Part shown: piece after piece, positions 42,263 to 53,245 of the stretch
Position numbering within the stretch: position 1 is the stretch's first letter
How the letters are laid out: the number at the start of each line of letters is the position of its first letter
Origin: Prorocentrum cordatum
Lineage: Eukaryota > Sar > Dinophyceae > Prorocentrales > Prorocentraceae
Reading direction: 5' to 3'
NCBI GenBank assembly: GCA_963575745.1
Contig: CAUYUJ010006480.1
Span: forward strand, 394,389 to 458,388
DNA length: 64,000 bases
Program-made: the position numbers and the translations under genes
The notes under the pieces: model-generated
The model's database searches: none
What the model was told of the DNA's origin: nothing
The model's input: the letters and a program-made list of their open reading frames with translations, nothing else

Positions 42263-42446
42263 GTAACTGTTTGCTTAAAACGACTTCCGCGGCTTCTCCC
42301 CGGCACCCGCCCAGACCCCCCTGGGGAGTCAAGATGCTCTCTTTTGACGCTACTAGACACCTATCAGTCTTCGCTGTTAGGTAACAATACAAAAGACACT
42401 CTGCCTCCAAATTCGGAACATGCGCAACCAAGCAGATGCGCGCCCC

Positions 42447-44455
42447 CCCCCACCATCCCTGTCAACAAATTATCCCGGCAAAGCAACCTAACAGCGATGT
42501 GTAGGAGCATATCTGGAAGCATTCCCCTTAAGATTCAGATGAGACTCCAGTTGTAGAATTCTGCTGTTCTAGCAGTCGTAGTCGCATTCGCGATAACAGT
42601 CGCAGTGGCAACGGCAGTCGCAGTCACAGCCTCAGCCTCAGCCTGCCTCAGCCTGCCTCAGCCTGCCTCAGCCTTAGCCTGCCTCAGCCTCAGCCTCAGC
42701 CTGCTTCAGCCTCAGCATCAGTCTGCCTCAGCCTCGGCCTCAGCCTCAGCCTGCATCAGCCTCACCCTGCCTCAGCCTCAGCCTCAGCCTCAGCCTGCCT
42801 CAGCATCAGCCTGCCTCAGCCTCAGCCTCAGCCTGCCTCAGCCTCAGCCTCAGCCTGCTTCAGCCTCAGCCTCAGTCTGCCTTCAGCCTCGGCCTCAGCC
42901 TCAGCCTGCCTCAGCCTCAGCCTGCATCAGCCTCAGCCTCAGCCTCAGCCTGCCTCAGCATCAGCCTGCCTCAGCCTCAGCCTCAGCCTGCCTCAGCCTC
43001 AGCCTCAGCCTGCTTCAGCCTCAGCCTCAGTCTGCCTTCAGCCTCGGCCTCAGCCTCAGCCTGCCTCAGCCTCAGCCTGCATCAGCCTCAGCCTCAGCCT
43101 CAGCCTGCCTCAGCATCAGCCTCAGCCTCAGCCTCAGCCTCAGCCTGCCTCAGCCTCAGCCTCAGCCTGCTTCAGCCTCAGCCTCAGTCTGCCTTCAGCC
43201 TCGGCCTCAGCCTCAGCCTGCCTCAGCCTCAGCCTGCAGCCTCAGCCTCAGCCTCAGCCTGCCTCAGCATCAGCCTGCCTCAGCCTCAGCCTCAGCCTGC
43301 CTCAGCCTCAGCCTCAGCCTGCTTCAGCCTCAGCCTCAGTCTGCCTTCAGCCTCAGCCTCAGCCTGCCTCAGCCTCAGCCTCAGCCTCAGCCTCAGCCTC
43401 AGCCTGCCTCAGCCTCAGCCTCAGCCTCAGCCTCAGCCTCAGCCTCAGCCTCCTGCCTTCAGCCTCAGCCTGCCTCAGCCTCAGCCTGCATCAGCCTCAG
43501 CCTCAGCCTCAGCCTGCCTCAGCCTGCCTCAGCCTCAGCCTCAGCCTGCCTCAGCCTCAGCCTCAGCCTGCTTCAGCCTCAGCCTCAGTCTGCCTTCAGC
43601 CTCGGCCTCAGCCTCAGCCTGCCTCAGCCTCAGCCTGCATCAGCCTCAGCCTCAGCCTCAGCCTGCCTCAGCATCAGCCTCAGCCTCAGCCTCAGCCTCA
43701 GCCTGCCTCAGCCTCAGCCTCAGCCTGCTTCAGCCTCAGCCTCAGTCTGCCTTCAGCCTCGGCCTCAGCCTAAGCCTGCCTCAGCCTCAGCCTGCATCAG
43801 CCTCAGCCTCAGCCTCAGCCTGCCTCAGCATCAGCCTGCCTCAGCCTCAGCCTCAGCCTGCATCAGCCTCAGCCTCAGCCTGCTTCAGCCTTAGCCTCAG
43901 CCTGCCTTCAGCCTCGGCCTCAGCCTCAGCCTGCCTCAGCCTCAGCCTGCCTCAGCCTCAGCATCAGCCTGCCTCACCATTCAAAATGTGGCCCGGGAAT
44001 GGAGTTCTGGGAACTCGAAGACACGAAGTGGCCTACAGTTGGCTCCGGGCATTCAAAATCATGCCCGGGAATGGATTCTGGGAACTCGAAGACCACGAAG
44101 TGGCCTACAGTTGGCTCTGGGCATTCAAAATGTGGCCCGGGAATGGAATTCTGGGAACTCGAAGAGCACGAAGTGGCCTACAGTTGGCTCTGAGCATTCA
44201 AAAGGTGGCCCGGGAATGGAGTTCGGGGAACTCGAAGAGCACGAAATGGCCTACAGTTGGCTCCGGGCATTCAGAATGTGGCCCGGGAATGGAGTTCTGG
44301 GACTTCGAAGACCACGAAGTGTGTAACTGTTTGCTTAAAACGACTTCCGCGGCTTCTCCCCGGCACCCGCCCAGACCCCCCTGGGGAGTCAAGATGCTCT
44401 CTTTTGACAATACTAGAAACCTATCAGTCTTCGCTGTTAGGTAACAATACAGAGT
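42447..44455. repeat. Segmental duplication unit 2
   Basis: Same succession as unit 1: leader 42447-42625, CAGCCT array 42626-43975, 73-bp tandem repeat 43976-44322, tail to 44455. It is longer because its CAGCCT array carries about twice as many higher-order units. The tails diverge only by scattered substitutions. Confidence 0.9.
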
Positions 44456-44457
44456 GC

Positions 44458-44705
44458 ACTTGGCGGTGGCGGCGGCGGCGACTGCGGCGGCTGCGGCGGC
44501 GGTGGCGGCGGCTGCGGCGGCTGCGGCGGCGGCGGCGGCGGTGGCGGAGGCGGCGGGGGCGGCGGCGGCGGTGGCGGCGGCGGCGGCTGCGGCGGCGGCG
44601 GCGGCGGCGGTAGCGGTGGCGGCAGCGGCTGCGGCGGCGGCAGGCGGCGGTTTGGCAGAGGGGGGCGGCGGCGGCGGCGGCAGCGGCGGCGGCGGCGGCG
44701 GATTG
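44458..44705 (+). repeat. (GGC)n array with GCT interruptions
   Basis: GGC/CGG trinucleotide array; poly-A, poly-G or poly-R translations. Confidence 0.95.
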
Positions 44706-45009
44706 GCCCCCAGTTGCTGCCCATCCAAAGACGACTGCTGAATATGCTGAGGCTCGGGCCAGACTCGGGTGCTACGAATGTGTTGGGAGGGCAGGTGGGA
44801 GTGAGCGAGACGGCTTGCGGGCGGGGAGGGGGTCTTGACCCCTCCCCCTATCCCCTCCCCATGGACCTGGAAAGGGGGTTTCGCGAGTCGTCGGAGCGTC
44901 CATAACGGCCTCGGCGAGGAAGCCCACATCAATGGTTTTACTTGGGTTTTGGCCCCATTTTGGCCTCCTGGGGGGGACTCTAATTACCACCCCCCCCTCC
45001 TGTGATCGA

Positions 45010-45345
45010 TCTCACCCAAAATGGCCCAAAGATGGCCCCCAAGGCTCCCAAGGGTGCCCCAAGAGGGCCCCAAGAGGTGGCCAGGAAGCCCCAAGAGGCC
45101 CCCAGGATGCCCCCAAGAGGCTCCCAAGAGACCCCCAAGAGGCCCCAAGAGACCCCCCAGAGGCACCCCAGATGCTCCAAGAGGCCTCGGCGAGAATGCC
45201 AAATCGCTGATTTCACGAAGATTTTAGCCACATGTTGGCCTCTTGGGGGGGGCACTGACTAAGATGACTCCAAGAGCGCCTGGGAGAGCCCAAGATGACC
45301 TCCAAGATGGCTCAAAATATCCCAAGATGTCTCATAATGGCTTCC
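45010..45345. repeat. CCAAGA-type short repeat array, copy 2
   Basis: Units ccccaagagggc, ccaagaggcccc, ccaagatggc; broken by ttttagccacatgttggcct near 45222-45246. Same family as 24640-25260. Confidence 0.8.
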
Positions 45346-45349
45346 TCTG

Positions 45350-45600
45350 TGTGCTGCCCACTTCCCTGATCGAGGCAATTCCTCTGGGCATCGTTTCTGG
45401 ATGGGCTGGTGGGGATTCTTTTTTGGTCGGCGGCCGCGCGACAACGGTCTGGCGGCGAGAGGCAATGTCCGGGGCGGGCGGCACAAAGCTAATTGCACAA
45501 CAAGCGTGCAGTTGCACATGCACCGAACAAAAGCTGGTGGGGATTCGCGAAGCGTCAACAGTTTCCCAAATCTCTTGGGGCTTCCCGCGTGCCCCTTGAG
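45350..45600. repeat. Inter-array flank, shared with 25261-25732
   Basis: Contains catcgtttctggatgggctg and tggggattctttttt, matching 25465-25495. No gene recognised. Confidence 0.5.
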
Positions 45601-45639
45601 CCTCGTCGCGGCTTGTCGCGTGACTTTTTCGGGCCCAAG

Positions 45640-45978
45640 AAATCCCCAGGACGGACTAAGAGGGCCTGCAGGAGGCCCCCAAGGCGGCACAAGAGGGCCC
45701 CCATACGCCCAAAGATCGCTGCGAGACGCCCACGATGGCCCCAAGACGACCTCGAAGATGCCCCAGAGGCCTCCTCAGCTGATTTTCCGGCGGTTTTTGA
45801 AAATGTTTGGCCTTCTCGCCTTTTCGGCTTCCCGACGCTCCAAGACAGCCCAAGATGCCCCGAAGACTGCCCCAAGACGGCCCACGACGTCCCCAAGACG
45901 GCCCAAGAGGGCCCCAAGACGGCCCAAGACGGCCCAAGAGGGCCCAAAGACAGCCCCAAGAGTGGGCCAAGACGGGGA
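45640..45978. repeat. CCAAGA-type short repeat array, copy 3
   Basis: Units ccaagacggcc, ccaagagggccc, ccaagatgcc, with an internal segment (aaatgtttggccttctcgcc) that resembles 24850-24885 in copy 1. Confidence 0.8.
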
Positions 45979-46486
45979 ACCCGAACGGCCAGGGGGTGAA
46001 ACAAAAACTGGCTCCACAGGGGCGCCAGAAGCCGAGGAGGGGCATGCCCTGCGCGGTGCCTTGGGCCAAGGCTGTGGACCCGCTCGCCAACGCGCGCCTC
46101 GGATGCCTCCTCCTGGCCAGGATGCACTCGAAGCGTGTCCTTGGGCCGCTCCCGGATACCATCCAGATCGGTTTTTTGGGGGCCACGTCTGGCCGGGACG
46201 AGCTGAAAGGCCCGCCCCGAGGTGGAGCGCGAGAGAACTTAGCAGAAATTCTAATGAGTGCTAACGGCCCTCGGTGGAACGCAAAGGCTCTTAGGCGGGG
46301 GTTCGGGTGCCCTGGTCGTCAGGCGTTCGCGATTCACAGAAGAGCTTGTCAGGCCCACGGCGAGCCTCGGCCACGAACCGACCTGGATCTGGAACCCGAG
46401 GACGTAGGACCATCTTCTTGGGAGGGTGACTACTCGTCCTAGCCATCCTGCTTGGCTAGGGAAGCACCCCGCCCACGTGGGCACGT
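45979..46486. other. No gene recognised
   Basis: Mixed GC-rich sequence without recognisable domains on either strand. Confidence 0.4.
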
Positions 46487-46648
46487 GGGGTCCGGGCTGA
46501 GGAGGCCGAAGGATCGCGCCGCATCGCCGAAGCACCGCCGATGCACCGGCGGTGCATCGGCATGGCGAAGACCGAGGCTCCATGCCGAGCCGCACCGCCG
46601 ATGCATCGGCGATGCGGCGCGGCCCACCGTCCGCACCCATGAGGGGCA
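46487..46648. repeat. GATGCATC foldback element, copy 4
   Basis: gaaggatcgcgccgcatcgc, gatgcaccggcggtgcatcg, gccgatgcatcggcgatgcg in foldback order; terminal arms are degraded compared with the 20237 copy. Confidence 0.7.
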
Positions 46649-47589
46649 CCGATAGCGGGGTGGCCAGCTCAAGGCAGGAGAGCCTATGGTCGAATCGATA
46701 CTTCGGATCGGCGATCGACATGGGACGGGTCGGCGGAAATCGGCAGCCAAGTCGGGAGGAGTCGAGTCGGCGAAAACTGGCAGGCTAGAAATCTAGAAAT
46801 GGCTCCGTTGAGAAATCGGCGAAATCCGAAGTCGAATCGAATCGGAATCGGGAGCCGTCGAAACATAATCAGATCGCATCGGAGGGGTCGAAGTGAGCCC
46901 TGCCAGGGGGGAACATCGAGCACCCCCTGAGCCTGACCCCTCCCCACCTGTCGGTCAAAAGAAGTGGGCAGGCACATGAAGTAGGAAGGCGTCAAAAGTC
47001 CATTGGGTGACCGCCCTCCACCTAAAGAGGGAAGAGGGACAACCGCTCGACTCTTGAAGTAGGTAGGCGCCTAAATGAAGGGGCCCCAGGACACACAAAT
47101 AAATACACACAAATAAAAGGATTCCCCATATTTTCCCATATTTTCTGGGTTTTTGTCTTCCCCCCCACTTCCCATATTTTCGCATATTTTCCTGGGAATC
47201 GACGATTAATTGTGTCTGTGTGTTTTTTCCCCTCCTGACTAGAGTAGATGGGATTTGGGCATCAAAACATACATGGCTTCAGCGACTGGCGCGCGACGTC
47301 GCCCGCGACCCTACTTCGTTGGGCGTCGCTCAAAAGGAGGGGCGATGAGATGCGAGGGAAAGAAGGGTGCACTTCTCGGGCCCTGCAGGCAGGGGCCCCA
47401 CAGGCTCCCTTCTTCTGCAGCCCTCGCTGCCCCTGCTTTTGTTCGCTGCCCCGGCCGACTCCAGAAACCCTGAAGCCAAAAATGGTGTCATCTCTTGGGA
47501 GGTCGACTTTTGCTTCCACTGGCCTTCACCGAGCACGAGGGCCCCTTTAGGGGCCCTAGAGGAACCCTTTTCTGAAGCCCTCGCTGCCC
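46649..47589. other. No gene recognised; AT-richer segment at 47090-47230
   Basis: 46740-46870 repeats cgaatcg / gaaatc-like units. 47095-47190 repeats cccatattttc and acacaaataaa. No coding domain. Confidence 0.45.
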
Positions 47590-47594
47590 CTTCG

Positions 47595-50500
47595 ACGTCG
47601 TCGTCGTCGTCTTTTGATCGTCGTCGTCTTTTTCGTCACCGTCGTCTTTTTCATCGTCGTCATGTTTTTCCTCGTCGCGGTCGTCTCTTCGTCGTCGTCG
47701 TCGTTTTCTTCGTCGTCGTCTTCTTCGTCGTCGTCGTCTTCTTCGTCGTCGTCGTCTTGATTCGTCGTCTTTTTCGTCGCTGTCGTCGTCTTCCTCGTCG
47801 TCGTCTTTTTCGCCGTCGTCTTTTCGTCGTCGTCTTCTTCGTCGGCGTAGAATTTTTCGTCGTCTCTTTCGTCGTCGTCTTTTCCTCGTTGTTGTCGTCG
47901 TCGTCATCGTCATCGTCTCGTCATCTATTCCGGCGTCGTCGTCTTCTTCGTCGTCATCGCCTTTTTCGTCGTCGTAATCTTTTTCGTCGTCGCCGTCCTT
48001 TTCGTCGTCGCCGACTTTTTCGTCGTCACCGTCTTTTTCGCCGTCGTCGTCATTTTCGTCGTCGCCTTCGTCGTGGTCTTTTTCGTATTTGTTTCGCCGT
48101 CGTTGTCTTTTTTCGTCGTCGTCATATGTATTTTCGTCGTCGTTGTCGTCTTCGTAGGCGTCGTCTGTTCGTGTTCTTTTTCGTCGTCGTCTTTTTCGTC
48201 GTCGTTGATGTTGTTGCCGTCGTCGTCGACGTCGTCGACAACGTTTTCGTCGTCGTCGTTTTCTTCGTCGTCGTCTTCTTCGTCATCGTCGTCGTCTTCT
48301 TCGTCGTCGTCGTCTTGATTCGTCGTCTTTTTCGTCACTGTCGTCGTCTTCCTCGTCGTCGTCTTTTTCGCCGTCGTCTTTTCGTCGTCGTCTTCTTCGT
48401 CGGCGTAGAATTTTTCGTCGTCTCTTTCGTCGTCGTCTTTTCCTCGTTGTTGTCGTCGTCGTCGTCATCGTCATCGTCTCGTCATCTATTCCGGCGTCGT
48501 CGTCTTCTTCGTCGTCATCGCCTTTTTCGTCGTCGTAATCTTTTTCGTCGTCGCCGTCCTTTTCGTCGTCGCCGACTTTTTCGTCGTCACCGTCTTTTTC
48601 GCCGTCGTCGTCATTTTCGTCGTCGCCTTCGTCGTGGTCTTTTTCGTATTTGTTTCGCCGTCGTTGTCTTTTTTCGTCGTCGTCATATGTATTTTCGTCG
48701 TCGTTGTCGTCTTCGTAGGCGTCGTCTGTTCGTGTTCTTTTTCGTCGTCGTCTTTTTCGTCGTCGTTGATGTTGTTGCCGTCGTCGTCGACGTCGTCGAC
48801 AACGTTTTCGTCGTCGTCTTTTTCGTCGTCGTCGTTTTCGTCGTCGTCGTCGACGTCGTCTTCGTCGTTGTTGCCGACGTCGTCGTCGTTTTCATCAACG
48901 TCGTCGTCGTCGTCGGCGTCTTTGTCATCGTGGGTTTTTTCGTCGTCGTCGTTTTCTTCGTCGTCGTCTTTTTCGCCGTCGCCTTTTTCGTCTTCCTTTA
49001 CGTCGCTGTCGTCGTCGCAGTCATTTTTGTCGTCGTCGTTGTTGTCGTCTTTTTCGTCGTCGTCTGTATCGTCGCCGTCGTCTTTTTCGTCGTCGTCGTC
49101 GACGTCGTCGTCGTCTTTTTCGTCGTTGTAGTCGTCGTCGTCGTCGTCGTCGACGTCGTCGTCGTCTTCCTCGTCGTCGTCTTTTTCATCGTTGTCATCT
49201 TTTTCGTCGTCGCCTTTCTCGTCTTCGTCGACGTCGTCGTCATTAGCGTCGCGACGTCTTTTTCGTCGTCGCCGTTTTCGTCCTCATTGTCGTCTTCGTC
49301 GTGGTATTTTACGTCGTCTTTTTCGTCTTTGTCGTCTGTGTCGTCTGTGTCATCGTCCTTGTTATCGTCGTCGTCGCCTTTTTCGTCGTCGTCGTCGAAG
49401 TCGTCGTCGATGTTGCCGTCGTCATCGTCGACGTATGTTTGCTCGTCGTCATCTGTTCCATCGTTTTCGTCGTCGTTGCTGTCGTCGTCGCCATCGACGT
49501 CTATTTCGTCGTCGTCGGCGTCGTCGACGTTGTTGTCGTCGTTGTTGTTGTCGTCGTCGTCGACGTCTTTTGCGTAGTCCTTTTCGTCGTCGTCGTCATT
49601 TTCGTCGTCGTCGTCTTTTTCGTCATCGTTGTCGTCGTCGTCGTCGTCATCGTTTTCTTGGTCGTCGTCGTCGTTGTTGTCGTCGTCGTCTTTTTCGTAG
49701 TCGTCCTTTCCTCGTCGTCCTTTCATCGTCGTCGTCTTTTTGTCGTCGTCTCTTTCGTCGTCGTCGAATGTTTGGTTGTCGTCGTCTTTCCCGTCGCCTT
49801 GTCGTATTTTTTATCGTCGTCTTGTTCGACGTCGTCGTCGTCGTAGTCTTTGTCGTCTTTGCCGTCGTCGTCGTAGTCTTTGTCTTTATCGACATCGTCT
49901 TCTTCGTCGTCGTCGACGTCGTCGTCGTCTGTTTCGTCGTCGTCGACTATTTTTTTCGCCGTCGTCGTCATATTTTCGTCGTCGTCTTTTTTCGCAGTCG
50001 CCGTCGTATTTTTCGTCGTCGTCGTCTTTCTGGTCGTCGTCGTCGGCGTCGCTGCCGCGTCGTCGTCGACAATTTTTTCGTCGCCGCAGTTTCGTCGTCG
50101 TCTGTTTCATCGTCGTCGTCGTCTTTTTGAGCGTCGTCCTGTTCGTCGCCGTCTTTTTCGTCGTACTTGTTGTCGTTATCGTCGTCTTCTTTTTTTGTCG
50201 TCGTCTTTTTCGTCGTCGTCGACGTCTTTTCGGCGTCGTCTTTTTCGTCATTTTCGTCGTCGTCTCTTTCGTCGTCATCGTCGTTGTTGTCGTCGACGTC
50301 TTGTTCATCGTCGTCTTCCTCGTCGTCGACGTCTTTTTCGTCGTCGTCGTCGACGTCGTCGTCGATGTTGCCGTCGTCATCGTCGACGTATGTTTGCTCG
50401 TCGTCATCTGTTCCATCGTTTTCGTCGTCGCTGCTGTCGTCCTCGCCGTCGTCGTCTATTTGGTCGTCGTCGGCGTCGACGTCGTTGTCGTTGTTGTCAT

Positions 50501-50612
50501 CGTCGTCGTCGTCGTCGACGTCTTTTGCGTAGTCTTTTTCGTCGTCGTCGTCATTGTCGTCGTCGTCTTTGTCATCGTTGTCGTCGTCGTCGTCTTCGGC
50601 GTCGTATTCTTG

Positions 50613-50644
<32 letters not shown>

Positions 50645-51512
50645 CGTCTTTTTCGTAGTCGTTCTTTTCTCGTCGTCCTTTCATCGTCGTCGTCTTTTTC
50701 GTCGTCGTCTTTTTAGTCGTCGTCGTCGTCCTTTTCGTCGTCGTCGTCTTTTTCGTCATCGTTGTCGTCGTCTTTCCCGTCGCCTTGTCGTATTTTTTAT
50801 CGTCGTCTTGTTCGACGTCGTCGTCGTAGTCTTTGTCGTCTTTGTCGTCGTAGTCTTTGTCTTTATCGACATCGTCTTCTTCGTCGTCGTCGACGTCGTC
50901 GTCTGTTTCGTCGTCGTCGACTTTTTTCCGTCGTCGTCATATCGTCTTTTTCGTAGTCGCCGTCGTATTTTTCGTCGTCGTCGTCTTTCTGGTCGTCGTC
51001 GTCGGCGTCGCTGCCATTGTCGTTGTCGTCGTCGTCGTCGTCGACAATTTCTTCGCCGCCGCCTTTTCGTCGTCGTCGTTTGTTTCGTCGTCGTCGTCGA
51101 CGTCTTTTTGAACGTCATCCTTTTTGTCGTCTTTTTCGTCGTAGTTGTTGTCGTTATCGTCGTCGTCTGTTTCGTCGTCGTCTTTTTCGTCGTCGTCCAC
51201 GTCTTCTTCGTCGTCTTTTTCGTCATTTTCGTCGTCGTCTCTTTCGTCGTCATCGTCGTCGTTGTCGTCGTCGACGTCTTGTTCGTCGTCTTCCTCGTCG
51301 TCGTCGTATTTTTCGTCGCCGTCGTCGTCGTCGTCGTCGTAGTCTTTGTCGTCGCCGTCTTTTTCGTCGTCGTCATCTTTTTCGTCGTCGTCGTCGTTGT
51401 TGTCGTCGTCGTCGTCGACGTCTTTTTCGTCGTCGTCGTCTTTTCCATCGTTGTCGTCTTTTTCGACGTTTTTGTCTTTGTCGTCGTCGTCGTTGTTATC
51501 ACCGTTATCGCC
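47595..51512 (+). repeat. About 4-kb TCG/TTTTTCG minisatellite array
   Basis: Built of cgtcgtcgtc and ctttttcgtcgtcg units. It contains an internal duplication of about 560 bp (47700-48260 repeated at 48260-48820: attccggcgtcgtcgtcttc, tcgtatttgtttcgccg, tatgtattttcgtcgt). A second, about 955-990 bp, joins 49380-50060 with 50330-51050 (gacgtatgtttgctcgtcgt, cccgtcgccttgtcgtat). Huge frames here (V/F-, R/L- or S-rich) are repeat translations. Confidence 0.95.
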
Positions 51513-51784
51513 CCCTCAATACGCGACGACCTGCTTCGGCCCCGCCCAGGTGGCCCGGGTCGACCGCGGGCGCCACCTGCAGAAAACCATGCTCGAACGG
51601 CCGCCCGGCGCTGCTCCATGGACCTCTACCCGGCCAGGAGACCCCCAATCAGGCGAAGACGGGGGCTTAACGACCTTTCGCCAATCGACTTGTGGGGATC
51701 AAGCCGGATAAAGCAAGGCAAATGCATGTCCAGGCAAATACAAGTAAATCCAAAGATCTTTGGCGCAAATGAAGGGTAGCGGTA
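51513..51784. other. No gene recognised
   Basis: GC-rich sequence right of the TCG array; short proline/arginine-rich frames only. Confidence 0.4.
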
Positions 51785-51990
51785 CTGTTACGTTTCCCAG
51801 GTTTAAGACGAAGCCAGAACGAGGATCAAATCGTATGAGGATAAACCAACAATCACCGAAATCCGGCGGCTCTGGAGGATGTTTCGGGCGCCGCGGCCTT
51901 CTCAGAGCGCTCTGAAACGCTCTGAGGGCGTTTTGGAACGCTCAGGAACGAATTCATCCTCGTCCTTGCCCCATCCAGGGGACCCCGACG
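51785..51990. repeat. Dispersed repeat F, copy 2
   Basis: Same order of blocks as the RND intron 2 repeat (gttacgtttcccaggtttaa, gacgaagccagaacgagg, ggcggctctggaggatgttt, cgggcgccgcggccttctca, palindromic agcgctctgaaacgctct). The reverse-strand translation ends in SSRAAG in both copies. Confidence 0.75.
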
Positions 51991-52320
51991 ACATGATTCT
52001 CTCACACTGCCGACCTCCAGAAGTCTCGACCAGTTCACCAGCTCTTCATTCTGAGTTGTCGTTTGACGGTCTCGGGACCCGTCGACGGCCCCCGAAGGCC
52101 GAAAACAGCAAAAACCTCCCGTCGTGATGGTTCCTCTTCCCCTGAAGCTGTTCCAAAAACGTTGCACTCAGGATGTTCCCGGAGGCTTCCCTGGGAACAT
52201 GTCGAATCAGCCTCCGATGCCCCCCTGACACCCTAAGATTTCGGCGAACTGGCACCTTCGCACCGCACGTTCGCACCTTCGCACCAGTCCAACCCCCCCC
52301 CGTCGCGATTGTTCCTCCTC
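51991..52320. other. Possible exon fragment, unassigned
   Basis: The reverse frame reads NEELVNWSRLLEVGSVRESC directly before repeat F, a position like that of exon 2 in the RND gene relative to its repeat copy. No domain is recognised. Confidence 0.3.
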
Positions 52321-52497
52321 TAGAGGCCTCCCAAATTGGGTCCGAATAGATGTGGTCGAAAGATCACGCAGCATCGACGATACATCGACGATGCATCGGC
52401 GACGTCGGCGCGGAGAGAATCGGGCGCTGCATCGCCGATGCACCGGCGACGCAGCGCGATCCTCCGACCCCATTCACTCTGACCCCATCGGGGAGGC
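52321..52497. repeat. GATGCATC foldback element, copy 5
   Basis: Begins aggcctcccaaattgggtcc, contains gatacatcgacgatgcatcg, ends cgatcctccgaccccattca and ccccatcggggaggcct. Left and right arms pair imperfectly. Confidence 0.8.
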
Positions 52498-52775
52498 CTG
52501 GGCCCTCGGAGTCCACCGCCCCGCCTCGCGATCGTTCGCCGAGCCCGCGGCGCGCGAAGGCGCGCGCTGCCGCGCGAGGGCGCTCCGCGCGCCCGGACCG
52601 GGGGGTTCGCGGCCGCCCCCCCCCCGCCTGGAGCCGAGAGGCGCCCCGCGAGCGCGCGCGCGCGCGCGGCGGGCGCCGGGCGGCGGGAGGAGTGGGGAGG
52701 GAGGAGGGGGGAGGAGGGAGGTACGGTAGGTAAGACGCTGACTCGGAACGATCATCCGCTTGTGGAAGAAATGAG
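52498..52775. other. GC-rich sequence with GGGA tract, no gene recognised
   Basis: GC-rich up to 52680, then a GGGAGGA purine tract to 52725. Confidence 0.4.
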
Positions 52776-52791
52776 AAAAAAAAAAAAAAAG

Positions 52792-52840
<49 letters not shown>

Positions 52841-52855
52841 ACAAAAAAAAAAAAA
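52776..52855 (+). repeat. Poly-A tract, about 80 bases
   Basis: A-run with single G and two C interruptions. On the minus strand it is poly-T inside an Ala-rich frame. Confidence 0.9.
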
Positions 52856-52859
52856 CGGA

Positions 52860-53245
52860 GCTCGAGCCGCGTGGGCGGCAGCGCGGGCGCGGGCGGCCTC
52901 TGCTGCTCGTTGGGCGGCTTTGGCCTCCCGGCGCTGGCGACCCGCCTCCATGTTCGCCGCGGCGCGGGCGAGCTGCCCGGGCGAGAGGGAGGGAGGCAGC
53001 GGTGGCTGCGGCGGCGGCGGGGGAGGAGCGGACAAGGGGGCGGGGCCGAGAAATCCATGAGATTCTGCAAATTCTTGCTCGCCCAGTACCTCAGGGATGG
53101 ATGGGAAGAGGCTCTGAGTTGGAGTCGGAGCTGGAGTAGGAACTCCGACGCTCGCCTGCGCACCGTCCCCAAACGTGACCGTGAATCCGGCAAGGTCAGG
53201 GTCAGCTCGCCGATGGGAGAACAACTTCTTGCTTTGAGCAAAATC
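52860..53245 (-). other. Ala/Pro-rich frame downstream of LINE 2
   Basis: Reads DLAGFTVTFGDGAQASVGVP, IPEVLGEQEFAESHGFLGPA, a proline run and MEAGRQRREAKAAQRAAEAA before the poly-A/T tract. It may be the end of the LINE 2 polyprotein or flanking exon sequence; not assigned. Confidence 0.35.

Larger units (their letters stand above)
41097..42446. repeat. Segmental duplication unit 1
   Basis: In order: a unique-looking leader (ggcaaagcaacctaccagcg, ggagcatatctggaagcatt, gtcgcagtggcaacggcagt), a CAGCCT array (41283-41915), a 73-bp tandem repeat (41915-42262) and a tail (gtgtgtaactgtttgcttaa to gctgttaggtaacaatac). Unit 2 repeats this order at 42447-44455. Confidence 0.9.

Noticed and set aside
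41248-43894. Ser/Ala/Gln/Pro repeat proteins
   Set aside because: They are CAGCCT hexamer translations with no non-repeat coding sequence of their own; the same DNA is open in several frames.
47367-49577. 736-codon Val/Phe/Arg-rich open frame
   Set aside because: It translates the TCG array; the periodic pattern matches DNA units, not a protein fold.
52364-53224. Poly-Phe protein segment
   Set aside because: It is a translation of the reverse of the 52776-52855 poly-A tract.
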